The notes under the pieces were generated by a model that was not told the origin of the DNA, did not search any database, and saw only the letters and a list, made by a program, of their open reading frames with translations. A program made the position numbers and the translations under genes. Positions 36,433 to 44,811 of a DNA stretch of 64,000 bases are shown here, piece by piece. Position 1 is the stretch's first letter; each line of letters starts with the position of its first letter. This stretch comes from Pseudomonas karstica. GTDB lineage: Bacteria > Pseudomonadota > Gammaproteobacteria > Pseudomonadales > Pseudomonadaceae. The stretch is taken from NCBI RefSeq assembly GCF_009707515.1, contig NZ_WLYI01000007.1, forward strand, positions 93,888-157,887. Reading direction: 5' to 3'.

Positions 36433-37391
36433 GTGATATGCCCAGCACGCCAACAACCAGGGAAGGGCCAGCCTGCTCCGTTTCAAGTCTGCCCCCGACG
36501 CCCCCAGCAATGCCTTCCTTGCTGGCTGGACGTTACCGCATAGAAAGAATGCTGGGCGCAGGTGGCATGGGGGTGGTGTATCGCGCCCGGGATTTGCTGC
36601 ATGAGCAATTTGGCGAGCCGGATTCCAAGGTTGCGTTGAAGGTGCTGTCGCAAACGCTTTCCCGGGCGACGGACGCTCACGTGCTGCTGTACAGCGAGTT
36701 TGCACTGACGCGGTGCTTGCGGCACGAGCGGGTGATTCGGGTGTACTCGTTCGAAGTGGACACGACCTGGCAAATGGCGTTCTACACCATGGAGCTGCTG
36801 CCCGGCATGACCCTGGATAGTTTATTGCGCGAGTGCCCAGGCGGATTGCCGTGGAGTGAGTTGCAGCCTATCGCCGTAGGCTTGCTCGACGCACTGGGGT
36901 ATACCCATCAACAAGGCGTGCTGCACGGCGATGTAAAACCAGCCAATGTGATGGTTGGAGAACAAGGATTGCGTCTGTTTGATTTCGGCCTGGGCCAGGC
37001 GACCACACCCGCTTTGGCAGGGCTGCCGGCCTTGAGTCGCGGCCGTTTCAATGCATGGACACCGTCCTACGTCGCACCGGAATTATTGGATGGTGCACCG
37101 TTGTCTGCCAGTGCCGACCTCTATGCGGCAGCTTGTGTACTTTACGCGCTGGCACAGGGACGGCGGCCCTTTGACGGTTCATTGCAGCATCGATCTGCGG
37201 CACAGTGCGGTCCGCCGGGACAATTGCCTCGCCAGTGTTGGTCGGCGTTATGTATGGCCATGGCTGGTGATCCACGCCGTCGAATGGTGACGGTTGATGA
37301 GTTACGAGCGGTAATAGGCGGAGTCCGTACGGGCGTTCGCCGTTGGTTCAAGCCCCATGGATGCACTCAGTCGGCCAAACCATGCAACTGA
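36429..37391 (+). CDS. T6SS Ser/Thr protein kinase (Stk1/PpkA-like, short form)
   Basis: A 320-residue eukaryote-like kinase. The glycine loop is GAGGMGVV, the lysine is in VALKVL, the catalytic loop is HGDVKPANVM and the Mg loop is FDFGLG. APE is present as VAPELL. The HRD motif is HGD here, as in some bacterial kinases. It has only a short basic tail after the kinase domain and no membrane or periplasmic sensor, like Stk1 of the H2 locus and unlike the 1000-residue PpkA of H1. Fha is the expected substrate. It is the last gene of the operon; its end overlaps the convergent DUF6388-like gene by 25 bases. Confidence 0.92.
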   Translation: MSDMPSTPTTREGPACSVSSLPPTPPAMPSLLAGRYRIERMLGAGGMGVVYRARDLLHEQFGEPDSKVALKVLSQTLSRATDAHVLLYSEFALTRCLRHERVIRVYSFEVDTTWQMAFYTMELLPGMTLDSLLRECPGGLPWSELQPIAVGLLDALGYTHQQGVLHGDVKPANVMVGEQGLRLFDFGLGQATTPALAGLPALSRGRFNAWTPSYVAPELLDGAPLSASADLYAAACVLYALAQGRRPFDGSLQHRSAAQCGPPGQLPRQCWSALCMAMAGDPRRRMVTVDELRAVIGGVRTGVRRWFKPHGCTQSAKPCN

Positions 37392-37735
37392 CAGTACTCA
37401 GCCCAGCCAAGGCCCGCCATCTGGGCGACTTCCTTATGGACTTCAAGACGTTGGGCCTCGAACTCTTGGGGTGAGTGTGCCGTCAGTTGCAGGGTCAGCT
37501 CCCAGGCGAACAGTCCCAGGCGTTCAGCTTCGGCTTCGAAGGCCTCATGCAAGCGTTCGGCACGGTATTGCGCCAGCGTTTCTCCCTTGGCCTGGGCTGC
37601 CAGGGGATTTAATGTGTCCAGTTCGGCGCGCAGGTCAGGGTACTTATTCAGGAATCTGTCCAGGGCGAGCTGGTGATTTTCACCGGGTTGGGACAAGGCA
37701 TAACTCCAGGGTAAGCAGGTGGTTGAACGTATCAT
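37367..37735 (-). CDS. DUF6388-like small protein
   Basis: A 122-residue soluble helical protein with DRFLNKYPDLRAELDTLNP, AKGETLAQYRAERLHEAFEAE and a C-terminal LEVHKEVAQMAGLGWAEYC. I associate it with the Pseudomonas DUF6388 family, with moderate confidence. Its ATG overlaps the stop of the upstream two-helix membrane protein gene (ATGA), so the two are co-translated. It ends inside the T6SS kinase gene on the other strand by 25 bases. Function unknown. Confidence 0.7.
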   Translation of the reverse strand: MIRSTTCLPWSYALSQPGENHQLALDRFLNKYPDLRAELDTLNPLAAQAKGETLAQYRAERLHEAFEAEAERLGLFAWELTLQLTAHSPQEFEAQRLEVHKEVAQMAGLGWAEYCQLHGLAD

Positions 37736-37989
37736 GAGGCCTGTTGGAGGTGACTGTTGCGTCTGGCGCGCTTGCGTAAGCGGTTGGTCACCCAGGTTTG
37801 CAGCGGCTCAAGCAGGAAGAATAGCAAGTAGGCCGTCAGCACCAGGGCCAGGTCGCTCCAGGTTTGCGCTATCGGCCCTTCAAACAACTCGATGCCTGCC
37901 TTGATCAGAAACAACAATGCTACACCACAGAGCCATAACACCATGGTGAGAAGCAGAGGGCGAGCGCGATTTGAAAACCTGCCTTGCAT
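37732..37989 (-). CDS. Small inner-membrane protein (85 aa)
   Basis: An 85-residue protein with a basic start (MQGRFSNRARP) and two transmembrane helices (LLLTMVLWLCGVALLFLIKAG, then LALVLTAYLLFFLLEPL), ending in a strongly basic tail. The topology predicts both termini in the cytoplasm. AAGGAG stands about eleven bases before the ATG. It forms a two-gene operon with the DUF6388-like gene. No family is recognised. Confidence 0.65.
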   Translation of the reverse strand: MQGRFSNRARPLLLTMVLWLCGVALLFLIKAGIELFEGPIAQTWSDLALVLTAYLLFFLLEPLQTWVTNRLRKRARRNSHLQQAS

Positions 37990-38450
37990 GTGGGTACATC
38001 TCCTTGAGGATGCCGGGGCTGTTTACCCAGTGAATCGAATTGTTTTGAACCGAGGCCGGCTGATTTATGAGCGATCTGGTTACAGATAAGTTTCATAACC
38101 GGATTGGACGGTGTTTGGTTCAAGCGCAAACAGGCTTCCTCAAATTCCTGGAGCCAACGCTGTAGCGTTGCGAAGCAAACCTGTTTTCGGAAACTGCGCG
38201 GTCGATCAATGGCAGTGACGACTTAATCCTGAGGCCAGTAAACAGCGGCAGGATTGGTAGGCGGGTGATGGATCGAGGGGCGATGTACATCGAGCGTTTG
38301 ATATCCATGTCAGTCCTGCTATCCGAATTGGCATTTAACGGCCGAAAACTGATCGTTCGACCAAGAAAGACTTGGATAGTAGCAACTGTCGAGGGATTTA
38401 TGGGCAAGTATGTGTCAGAAAAATGACTGGCGGGCGCTCAAGGCACGGGT
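37990..38450. other. 461-base gap with a possible unusual small frame
   Basis: This gap holds the promoter of the small membrane protein and no well-supported gene. One plus-strand frame is open from about 38166 to 38426. From the ATG at 38268 it would encode 52 residues ending FMGKYVSEK. Its codons (AGG, AGA, ATA, GGA, CTA, CGA) are unlike its neighbours, which suggests foreign or decayed DNA. The opposite frame over the same bases looks no better. Confidence 0.35.
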
Positions 38451-39293
38451 CTAGGCCGCGCCATATTCCCCTTGGGTTCGCTCTATTTCTTCAACCAGTT
38501 GATCAATCCCCGCCAACCGTGCCCGATTGTCATGATCCCAAGGATGAAACCCTGGCTTGAAATAATGCAACCAGGGCAACGCCATCCGTGGAAACACGCC
38601 CTTGGGTCCATAGAGAAACTTGAGCATCCGCCAGAACCCCTTCAGATGCCCCCCCGCACGACGGTCGGCAATCAGCAGGCGCAGGTGAAAATCAAATACC
38701 ACCAGCCAGAAGAATACCGTGGTGAACAGCATCGTTGCGGTGCGCAACAGGTAGCGCTTGGGCCCGGGTTTGATCACTGTGTTCCAGACATCAAACGCCA
38801 CCGCTTTGTGCTCGGTCTCCTCCAACGCATGCCAGTACCACATCTGTTGGTAGCCCTTGACCGACTCACCAAAGCGCGACGGATCACTGAGGAGGATTTC
38901 GGCGAGCATCGCGGTGTAATGTTCCAGGGCGATGGTCACCGCCAGGTTGAAAGAGACTGGCAGGTGTTTCTTCTGCAAGTCCAGGATGACCTTCAGTCGA
39001 TGGTCCAGGGTATGCGCCGGCAGGCCGGCCGCTTGCAGCAGGTCGTTGTAGGCTACATGTTCCCGGCTGTGCATGGCTTCCTGGCCGATGAAACCCTGGA
39101 TTTCCTTCTTCAGGTCCGGGTCTTCGATGCGTTTGCGGTAGTGGCGTACGCTGTCCATGAAGAACAACTCGCCTTGAGGAAACAGCAACGACAGGGCATT
39201 GAAGAAATGCGTGATGAAAGGGCCTTGTTCGTGCCAGTTCTTGATGCGCTTGGCAGGTAGGGCAAAACGCAGGTCGCGACGGATGGGTAGCAT
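38451..39293 (-). CDS. PF10118 family putative metal-dependent enzyme (diiron-like ligand pattern)
   Basis: A 280-residue protein of the family named predicted metal-dependent hydrolase (PF10118/COG3687). The helical core contains E42, the pair E72xxH75 (QEAMHSREH), E124 (IALEHYT) and E159xxH162 (ALEETEHKA). That order, E ... ExxH ... E ... ExxH on four helices, is the ligand set of carboxylate-bridged diiron proteins. A hydrophobic segment (about 183-205) may contact the membrane. GGAG lies seven bases before the ATG. It is the third gene after the Baeyer-Villiger monooxygenase and SDR genes, so it probably acts on the same substrate. The hydrolase label should be treated with caution. Confidence 0.8.
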   Translation of the reverse strand: MLPIRRDLRFALPAKRIKNWHEQGPFITHFFNALSLLFPQGELFFMDSVRHYRKRIEDPDLKKEIQGFIGQEAMHSREHVAYNDLLQAAGLPAHTLDHRLKVILDLQKKHLPVSFNLAVTIALEHYTAMLAEILLSDPSRFGESVKGYQQMWYWHALEETEHKAVAFDVWNTVIKPGPKRYLLRTATMLFTTVFFWLVVFDFHLRLLIADRRAGGHLKGFWRMLKFLYGPKGVFPRMALPWLHYFKPGFHPWDHDNRARLAGIDQLVEEIERTQGEYGAA

Positions 39294-39320
39294 GTGGGGA
39301 CTCCATGGCGTAATGAAGAA

Positions 39321-40214
39321 TCAGAGACGGTGTTCGTCCTGGGTTTCAAAGATCGGCGGCTTGGAATTTTTTGGCGCCATGCGCTTGCTGGCAAACACCA
39401 CCAGCGCCTGATAAGCGGCCGGCAAGCAGCGGGCCAGCAGGTCCAGGGCATAGGCGTCGCGGCCGATCAGCACACGGCGCTTGTTTTTGCGCACGCCGTG
39501 CAGAATGACCTTGGCAGCCTGAGCGGCGTCGGTGATGAACAGTTTTTCAAAGTCGGCCCGGGCCTGTTGTTCGCCGTGGATCAAAAAGCCGGTCATGTTG
39601 GGATCGATCCGGCTGCTGCGGCAGATGTCGGTGCGAATCCCGCCCGGGTGTACGCAGGTGGCCGAGACGCCGCTGTGTTGCATGTCCAGTTCCTGACGCA
39701 GGGATTCGGTAAAGCCGCGTACGGCGAACTTGGTGGCGTTGTAGCCGCTCATGCCGGGTTGGGCGAACAGGCCGAACACGCTGGAGGTGTTGATCACATG
39801 CCCGTCGCCGGACGCCTTGAGGTAGGGCAAAAACGCTTTGGTACCGTGGACCACGCCCCAGAAGTTGATGCCAACGATCCATTCCAGGTCGGCGTAGTCC
39901 ACACCTTCCACGGTACTCGACAGGGCAACCCCGGCATTGTTGAAAATCAGGTTGACCTGGCCGTGCTCTGCAAAACAGCGGGCGGCCCAATCGAACATGG
40001 CCTGGCGATCGGAAACATCCAGTACCTCAGAGGTGACGGTGACGGGCGACAGGATCGAGGTCTTCACCAGCTCTACTGTCTGGGCCAGGCCTTGGCTGTT
40101 TTTATCGGCCAGGGCCAGGTGGCAGCCTTCTCTGGCCAATGCCAGCGCCAATGCGCGGCCCATGCCTGATGCCGCGCCCGTGATAGCGGCTACGCGGTTG
40201 GTGAATGATTTCAT
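39321..40214 (-). CDS. Short-chain dehydrogenase/reductase
   Basis: A 297-residue classical SDR that would interconvert an alcohol and a ketone with NAD(P). The cofactor loop is TGAASGMGRA, followed by NNAG in IFNNAGVAL. The catalytic Ser lies in NTSSVFG and Tyr/Lys in YNATKFA. A C-terminal extension follows the core. Its ATG overlaps the stop of the monooxygenase gene by four bases, and the PF10118 gene starts 27 bases after its stop. In this operon, oxidation of a secondary alcohol to the ketone used by the monooxygenase is the simplest reading. Confidence 0.88.
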   Translation of the reverse strand: MKSFTNRVAAITGAASGMGRALALALAREGCHLALADKNSQGLAQTVELVKTSILSPVTVTSEVLDVSDRQAMFDWAARCFAEHGQVNLIFNNAGVALSSTVEGVDYADLEWIVGINFWGVVHGTKAFLPYLKASGDGHVINTSSVFGLFAQPGMSGYNATKFAVRGFTESLRQELDMQHSGVSATCVHPGGIRTDICRSSRIDPNMTGFLIHGEQQARADFEKLFITDAAQAAKVILHGVRKNKRRVLIGRDAYALDLLARCLPAAYQALVVFASKRMAPKNSKPPIFETQDEHRL

Positions 40215-41767
40215 GACAGGCTGCCCTCCGTCGTGGTGTGGGGTTGCGCAACGGGGTGCGAATCGGCAGTAACGGGGACCGGGCTGACAACATAATCCTT
40301 GAGGGAAAAATGCCGGGTGACCTGTTTGAAGCGCCAGGTCGAGCCAGGCCACAAGGTGGTGTTCTTACCGGTGCGCGGATCCAGGTACCAGCTCTGGCAA
40401 CCACCGGTGGACCAGATGGTGCGCTTGAGTTTCTTTTGCAAGTTGAGGTTGTAGGCATTTTCCACGGTGGGTTTTACATCCACGGTGTCGATGTGCAGGC
40501 GCTGCATCTGTTGCAGGGCATCGAGGATGTAGGTGACCTGGGCCTCAATCATCAGAATCATTGAGTTATGCCCCAGCCCGGTGTTAGGACCAACGATCAG
40601 GAACAGATTGGGATAACCCGGCACCGTGGTGCCCAGGTAGGCATGAGCGCCGTCGCGCCAGGCGTCCATGATATCGAGCCCGTCGCGACCGATGATGCAA
40701 CCACGGGGCAGGGGATCGGTGGCCTGGAAGCCGGTGCCGAAGATCAGGCAATCGGCCGGGTGCTTGATACCGTCGGCAGTCACCATGCCATCGGCTTCGA
40801 TGCGCAATACGCTGTCGGTGACCACCTGCACATTGCTGCGTGAGAGTGCCGGGTAGTAGTCGTTGGATATCAGCACGCGCTTGCAGCCGATGGTGTAGTC
40901 GGGGGTCAGGACCTTGCGCAGGGAAGGGCGGGGCACTTGTTTATGCAGGTGGCGCAGGGCGATTTTCTGCACCATCTTCATCAGTTTCGGGTGCAGGGCA
41001 AAACCCACCACGCGACCTTCCAGGGCCCAGTAAAACGCGCCGCGCACCAGGCGCTGGGTAAAAGGCATGTGCTTGAAGGCCCAGCGTTCAAACCGTGAAA
41101 TCGGCCGGTCGGGCTTGGGCATGATCCATGGCGCTGTGCGTTGGAAAAGATCCAGGTGCGCCACGTGCGGCGCGATCTGCGGCACGAATTGAATGGCACT
41201 GGCACCGGTTCCGATCACCGCCACGCGCTTGCCTTTGAGTGAATAGCTGTGGTCCCACTGCTGGGAGTGGAAGTGTTTGCCCTTGAAGCTGTCCAGGCCA
41301 GGAATGTCTGCAAGCGCCGGGCGCGACAGGCCACCCATTCCCGACACCAGCACCCGGGCGCTGACTTGGCGGCCATGGGTGAAGCTCAGGTGCCAGCGTT
41401 GTTGCTCATCGTCGAACACGGCCCGCTCCAGACCCATGCCGAAGCGTAGATAAGGCGCCAACTCATACCGTTGGGCGCAGTGTTCCAGATAGGCACGGAT
41501 CTCGGCCTGGGGCGCGAATTGCCGTGTCCAGTCCGGGTTGGGCGCGAAGGAAAACGAATAGACATGCGATTGCACGTCGCAGGCGCAACCGGGGTAGTGA
41601 TTGTCGCGCCAGGTACCGCCGAGGGCATCCGCCTGCTCGGCAATGAAGAAGTCCCGCAGGCCCGCTTCCTTGAGCTTGATGGCCATGCACAGGCCGGCGA
41701 AGCCTGAACCGATGATGGCGATGTCGACGTGGTCCCTCGTGTCGTCCTGTTGGGTGTAGGCATTCAT
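40211..41767 (-). CDS. Flavin-containing Baeyer-Villiger-type monooxygenase
   Basis: A 518-residue FAD/NADPH monooxygenase that inserts oxygen next to a ketone to give an ester or lactone. The FAD loop GSGFAGL is near the N-terminus, the fingerprint FKGKHFHSQQWDHS matches FxGxxxHxxxW of type I Baeyer-Villiger enzymes, and the NADPH loop is GTGASAIQF. GGTWRDNHYPG after the first domain is also typical. It is the first gene of a three-gene operon with an SDR and a PF10118 protein, and it faces away from an alpha/beta hydrolase that could cleave its ester product. The substrate is not known. Confidence 0.9.
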   Translation of the reverse strand: MNAYTQQDDTRDHVDIAIIGSGFAGLCMAIKLKEAGLRDFFIAEQADALGGTWRDNHYPGCACDVQSHVYSFSFAPNPDWTRQFAPQAEIRAYLEHCAQRYELAPYLRFGMGLERAVFDDEQQRWHLSFTHGRQVSARVLVSGMGGLSRPALADIPGLDSFKGKHFHSQQWDHSYSLKGKRVAVIGTGASAIQFVPQIAPHVAHLDLFQRTAPWIMPKPDRPISRFERWAFKHMPFTQRLVRGAFYWALEGRVVGFALHPKLMKMVQKIALRHLHKQVPRPSLRKVLTPDYTIGCKRVLISNDYYPALSRSNVQVVTDSVLRIEADGMVTADGIKHPADCLIFGTGFQATDPLPRGCIIGRDGLDIMDAWRDGAHAYLGTTVPGYPNLFLIVGPNTGLGHNSMILMIEAQVTYILDALQQMQRLHIDTVDVKPTVENAYNLNLQKKLKRTIWSTGGCQSWYLDPRTGKNTTLWPGSTWRFKQVTRHFSLKDYVVSPVPVTADSHPVAQPHTTTEGSLS

Positions 41768-42089
41768 AGAGTGTCCCTCGATGGGGCGACACGCCTTACG
41801 GGTTGAGACATCGGATTGACTCCTGGTTTTGTTATAGCTGCTTGGCTAACGGATTCGCCTCAAATAGATAGAACACCATTGCAAAGAAAAATTGAATTAA
41901 TTATTTTAAAAAACATTTTAAATAATGTGCCTGAAAAATATCGCCTACGCTACAAACCTGTTCCTCTGGTGCGAACTGTCCGACGGATGAGTGCTTCACG
42001 CATGTAGGGTCCAGGGTGTGGACGATAGCTCTGGGACGGTTGATCAATTCCGGTCGGCTCCCAGGCTCAGGGAAGCAGAGGACCGAGCT
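41768..42089. other. Divergent promoter region, monooxygenase operon and hydrolase
   Basis: A 322-base gap with a very AT-rich centre (41870-41945) inside GC-rich flanks. It includes an imperfect AT dyad (about 41896-41925) of the form ATTATTTTAAAA ... TTTTAAATAAT. No gene is visible. It must hold both promoters and is a likely regulator or H-NS/MvaT-type binding region. Confidence 0.5.
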
Positions 42090-43088
42090 ATGGCTGTTGA
42101 ATGGGTTATTGCCGCGGGTGTGTTCGTGGGGGTCAGTGCGGTGTTATGGGGTATCAGTGCCTTGATGACTCGGCGTATCGAGGCAGCTATTCCGATCAAT
42201 GGACGCTGCGTGGAGGTCGATGGCGAGCGCTTTCATTATTTTGACGAGGGCAAGGGCCCGCCGCTGGTGATGATCCATGGATTGATGGGCAGCAGCCGTA
42301 ACCTGACGTATGCCTTGTCGGCCCGGTTGCGTGAGGACTTCCGGGTCATCACTCTCGACCGGCCGGGCTCGGGGTATTCCACGCGCCATAAAGGCACGGC
42401 TGCCGACCTCCCGGCTCAGGCCCGACAAGTTGCCACCTTCATTAAAGCCCTGGGTCTGGGGCAACCCCTGGTACTGGGGCATTCCTTTGGCGGGGCGGTT
42501 TCCCTGGCCCTGGCCCTCGATCATCCCCACGCCGTTTCAGGTGTAGTTTTGGTAGCGCCGTTGACCCACCCCCAACCCATGTTGCCACTGGTGTTCTGGT
42601 CATTGGCCGTACGGCCGGCGTGGCTGCGGCGTTGGGTGTCGAAAACCCTGGCTGCGCCCCTAGGGATGTTGACCAAGGGCTCGGTGGTCAAGGGGGTATT
42701 CGCGCCCGAGGTCGCCCCGGATGACTTCGCTACCCGTGGCGGTGGCTTGCTGGGCATGCGTCCCGATAATTTTTATGCCGCTTCAAGCGAGATCGTCCTG
42801 GTCAATGATCATCTACCGCAGATGGTCAAGCGCTACCCACAACTGAGCCTGCCCATTGGCCTGATCTATGGCTCGCGGGACAAGGTGCTGGACTTTCGCA
42901 AGCACGGCCAGGCGCTGGCGGACAAGGTGCCAGGGCTAAAGCTGCAACTGCTCGAAGGCAAGGGGCATATGTTGCCGATCACCGCACCGGAGCGCATTGC
43001 AGCCTTGGTCGAGCAGGTGGCCAAGCGTGCCAGCCCAGCGCAAAGCGCCACGGCCCTGCACCGGCCATTTGCAGTGACGAGCAAATAA
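42090..43088 (+). CDS. Alpha/beta hydrolase with N-terminal membrane anchor
   Basis: A 332-residue serine hydrolase. The first 25 residues form a membrane anchor or uncleaved signal (EWVIAAGVFVGVSAVLWGISALM). The core has the oxyanion loop MIHGLMGSS, the nucleophile elbow GHSFGG with Ser, an Asp in YGSRDKV and the catalytic His in GKGHMLP. GAGGA lies seven bases before the ATG. It is divergent from the Baeyer-Villiger operon and about 300 bases before alkB, so hydrolysis of an alkyl ester made by the monooxygenase is a reasonable inference. A lipase or polyester-related esterase is also possible. Confidence 0.87.
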   Translation: MAVEWVIAAGVFVGVSAVLWGISALMTRRIEAAIPINGRCVEVDGERFHYFDEGKGPPLVMIHGLMGSSRNLTYALSARLREDFRVITLDRPGSGYSTRHKGTAADLPAQARQVATFIKALGLGQPLVLGHSFGGAVSLALALDHPHAVSGVVLVAPLTHPQPMLPLVFWSLAVRPAWLRRWVSKTLAAPLGMLTKGSVVKGVFAPEVAPDDFATRGGGLLGMRPDNFYAASSEIVLVNDHLPQMVKRYPQLSLPIGLIYGSRDKVLDFRKHGQALADKVPGLKLQLLEGKGHMLPITAPERIAALVEQVAKRASPAQSATALHRPFAVTSK

Positions 43089-43389
43089 TTGCGGCTTTTA
43101 CGACGTAGCCGATAGCCCTCAATGCTTGCCCTGGACACCTGCCCGGATAGACGAAAAGCGACTGTATGGTCACGTTCGAAAGGGCTCAAGAAAGTAGTTG
43201 ACGACCTATCGATTACGCGTTATTTATTTAAAAAAATATTTCAATATTTATTTTGAAATGATTTTTGAAGTGCTTAAGAGCGAATAAAATAATGAAAAAA
43301 ACGCCTTTTATCGCATGGTTGGTTTACGGGAGTGATCAGCCCTCTTTGACGCTGTTTACTGCCCTGTTCTGCCTCGTTCGGAGGCTGCC
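43089..43389. other. alkB upstream region
   Basis: A 301-base gap without a gene. Its centre (43219-43303) is strongly AT-rich and holds the ATTTCAA-N8-TTGAAAT dyad listed separately. The AT-rich block should include the alkB promoter and an upstream activator site. Confidence 0.5.
43238..43259. promoter_or_regulatory. 22-base dyad ATTTCAA-N8-TTGAAAT upstream of alkB
   Basis: A perfect seven-base inverted repeat with an eight-base AT spacer, 131 bases before the alkB ATG. The half site TTGAAAT recurs before fadE (47646) and before the praB-like gene (near 45336), so it may be a shared regulator site. The regulator is unknown. Confidence 0.4.
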
Positions 43390-44667
43390 ATGAATCAGGC
43401 CCTGGCAGCCCCACACGTCTGGACCGATGGCAAGCGCCACTTGTGGTGGCTCGGCATCATGCCCTTGGCAACCCCGTTGCTTTCCGGCTCCCTCGCCATA
43501 ACTACCGGTGTACAACAATTGTGGTGGGTCGGCGTACTGGTGATTTTCGGCCTGATCCCGCTGATCGATGGCCTGTTGGGCGAGGACGTCAGTAACCCAC
43601 CGGAGTCCGCCGTCAGTGGTCTCGAATCCCAACGCTACTATCGCTGGATCGTCTACACCGGCGTTCTGCTGGTTATCTGTTCGGTGGTCATCACCGGTTG
43701 GCTCGCGGTCAGCGGAATCGACTGGATCATCGGCGGTGGCCTGCTGCACGCTACGGCATCTCTGGATCCGTCGAACTGGATGGCACAAACCGCCAGCTAC
43801 CTCACCTCTCGCACGCAATTGCATGGTGAAGTCAGTGTGTTCACTTACCTGGGCATGGCTATGTCCACCGGCGCAGCCACCGGGATTGCCATCAATACTG
43901 CCCATGAACTGGGCCACAAGCCCCGTCTGCTGGAGATCATCCTGGCGAAGATCACCCTGGCGCCCACCTTCTATGGCCATTTCTACACCGAACATAACCG
44001 CGGCCATCACGTACGGGTGGCGACGCCGGAAGACCCGGCCAGTTCGCGGCTGGGGGAAAGCTTCTGGGTTTTCCTGCCACGTTCGGTGTGGTTCAGCGCC
44101 CGCTCGGCCTGGAATCTGGAGCGTGAGCGTCTGCGCAAACTGGGGCTGCCGGCCTGGCACTGGAAGAACGGTGTGCTCAGTGCCTGGATGTACAGCGTGG
44201 TGCTGTGGGGCGCGATGATTGGATGGCTGGGGATTGGGGTGATTCCTTTTCTGTTGATCCAGGGTATCTACGGCTTTTCGCTGCTGGAAGTGGTGAACTA
44301 TGTCGAGCACTACGGGTTGATGCGCCAGAAGTTGCCCAGCGGTCGTTATGAACGCTGCTCGCCTCGGCACTCCTGGAACAGTAACCGGATTGTTACCAAT
44401 ATCTTTCTGTTTCAACTGCAACGTCATTCCGATCACCACGCCAACCCGACCCGCAGTTATCAATCGTTGCGCCACTTTGATGAATCACCGCAACTGCCAT
44501 ATGGCTACGCGAGCATGATTGTTTGGGCCTATGTACCGTACTTATGGCGTAGAAGGATGGATCACCGGGTTCTCAACCATTATTCGGGGGACGTGACGTT
44601 GGCCAATATCCACCCACCAAAACGCTTGAAGATGCTGGAAAAGTACGCCAGCGCCCGTAGTTTCTAA
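43390..44667 (+). CDS. alkB: Alkane 1-monooxygenase AlkB
   Basis: A 425-residue integral-membrane non-heme diiron alkane hydroxylase that turns medium- or long-chain n-alkanes into 1-alkanols. All histidine boxes are present: HELGH (172-176), EHNRGHH (201-207), the family signature NYVEHYGL (303-310) and LQRHSDHHA (343-351). About six transmembrane helices fit the family. It is slightly longer than the classical 401-residue enzyme at both ends. GGAGG lies six bases before the ATG. It needs electrons from rubredoxin and rubredoxin reductase, and neither gene is in the window. PraB-like, FadL and fatty-acid genes follow. Confidence 0.96.
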   Translation: MNQALAAPHVWTDGKRHLWWLGIMPLATPLLSGSLAITTGVQQLWWVGVLVIFGLIPLIDGLLGEDVSNPPESAVSGLESQRYYRWIVYTGVLLVICSVVITGWLAVSGIDWIIGGGLLHATASLDPSNWMAQTASYLTSRTQLHGEVSVFTYLGMAMSTGAATGIAINTAHELGHKPRLLEIILAKITLAPTFYGHFYTEHNRGHHVRVATPEDPASSRLGESFWVFLPRSVWFSARSAWNLERERLRKLGLPAWHWKNGVLSAWMYSVVLWGAMIGWLGIGVIPFLLIQGIYGFSLLEVVNYVEHYGLMRQKLPSGRYERCSPRHSWNSNRIVTNIFLFQLQRHSDHHANPTRSYQSLRHFDESPQLPYGYASMIVWAYVPYLWRRRMDHRVLNHYSGDVTLANIHPPKRLKMLEKYASARSF

Positions 44668-44778
44668 TGTGAATTAACACGTTGTTGACGTACTCGGGAT
44701 CTGTCTCTCGCAGCCTCTTTTCGCCTCCGGTTTGCCGGTTTCGAGTACTGCCTAGTTGCAAGAAAGTTGTTTGACCCG

Positions 44779-44790
44779 AACAAAAACAAC
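44779..44790 (+). promoter_or_regulatory. A-rich CA motif (putative Hfq/Crc site) before first praB-like gene
   Basis: AACAAAAACAAC fits AANAANAANAAN, the RNA motif through which Hfq and Crc block translation in Pseudomonas. It lies 21 bases before the ATG, just ahead of the ribosome site. Confidence 0.45.
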
Positions 44791-44811
44791 ATCAAGGGAA
44801 GGGCATCAACC

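Noticed and set aside
43284..43303. A-rich run before alkB as an Hfq/Crc motif
   Set aside because: It does not fit AANAANAA in any register and lies almost 90 bases before the ATG.
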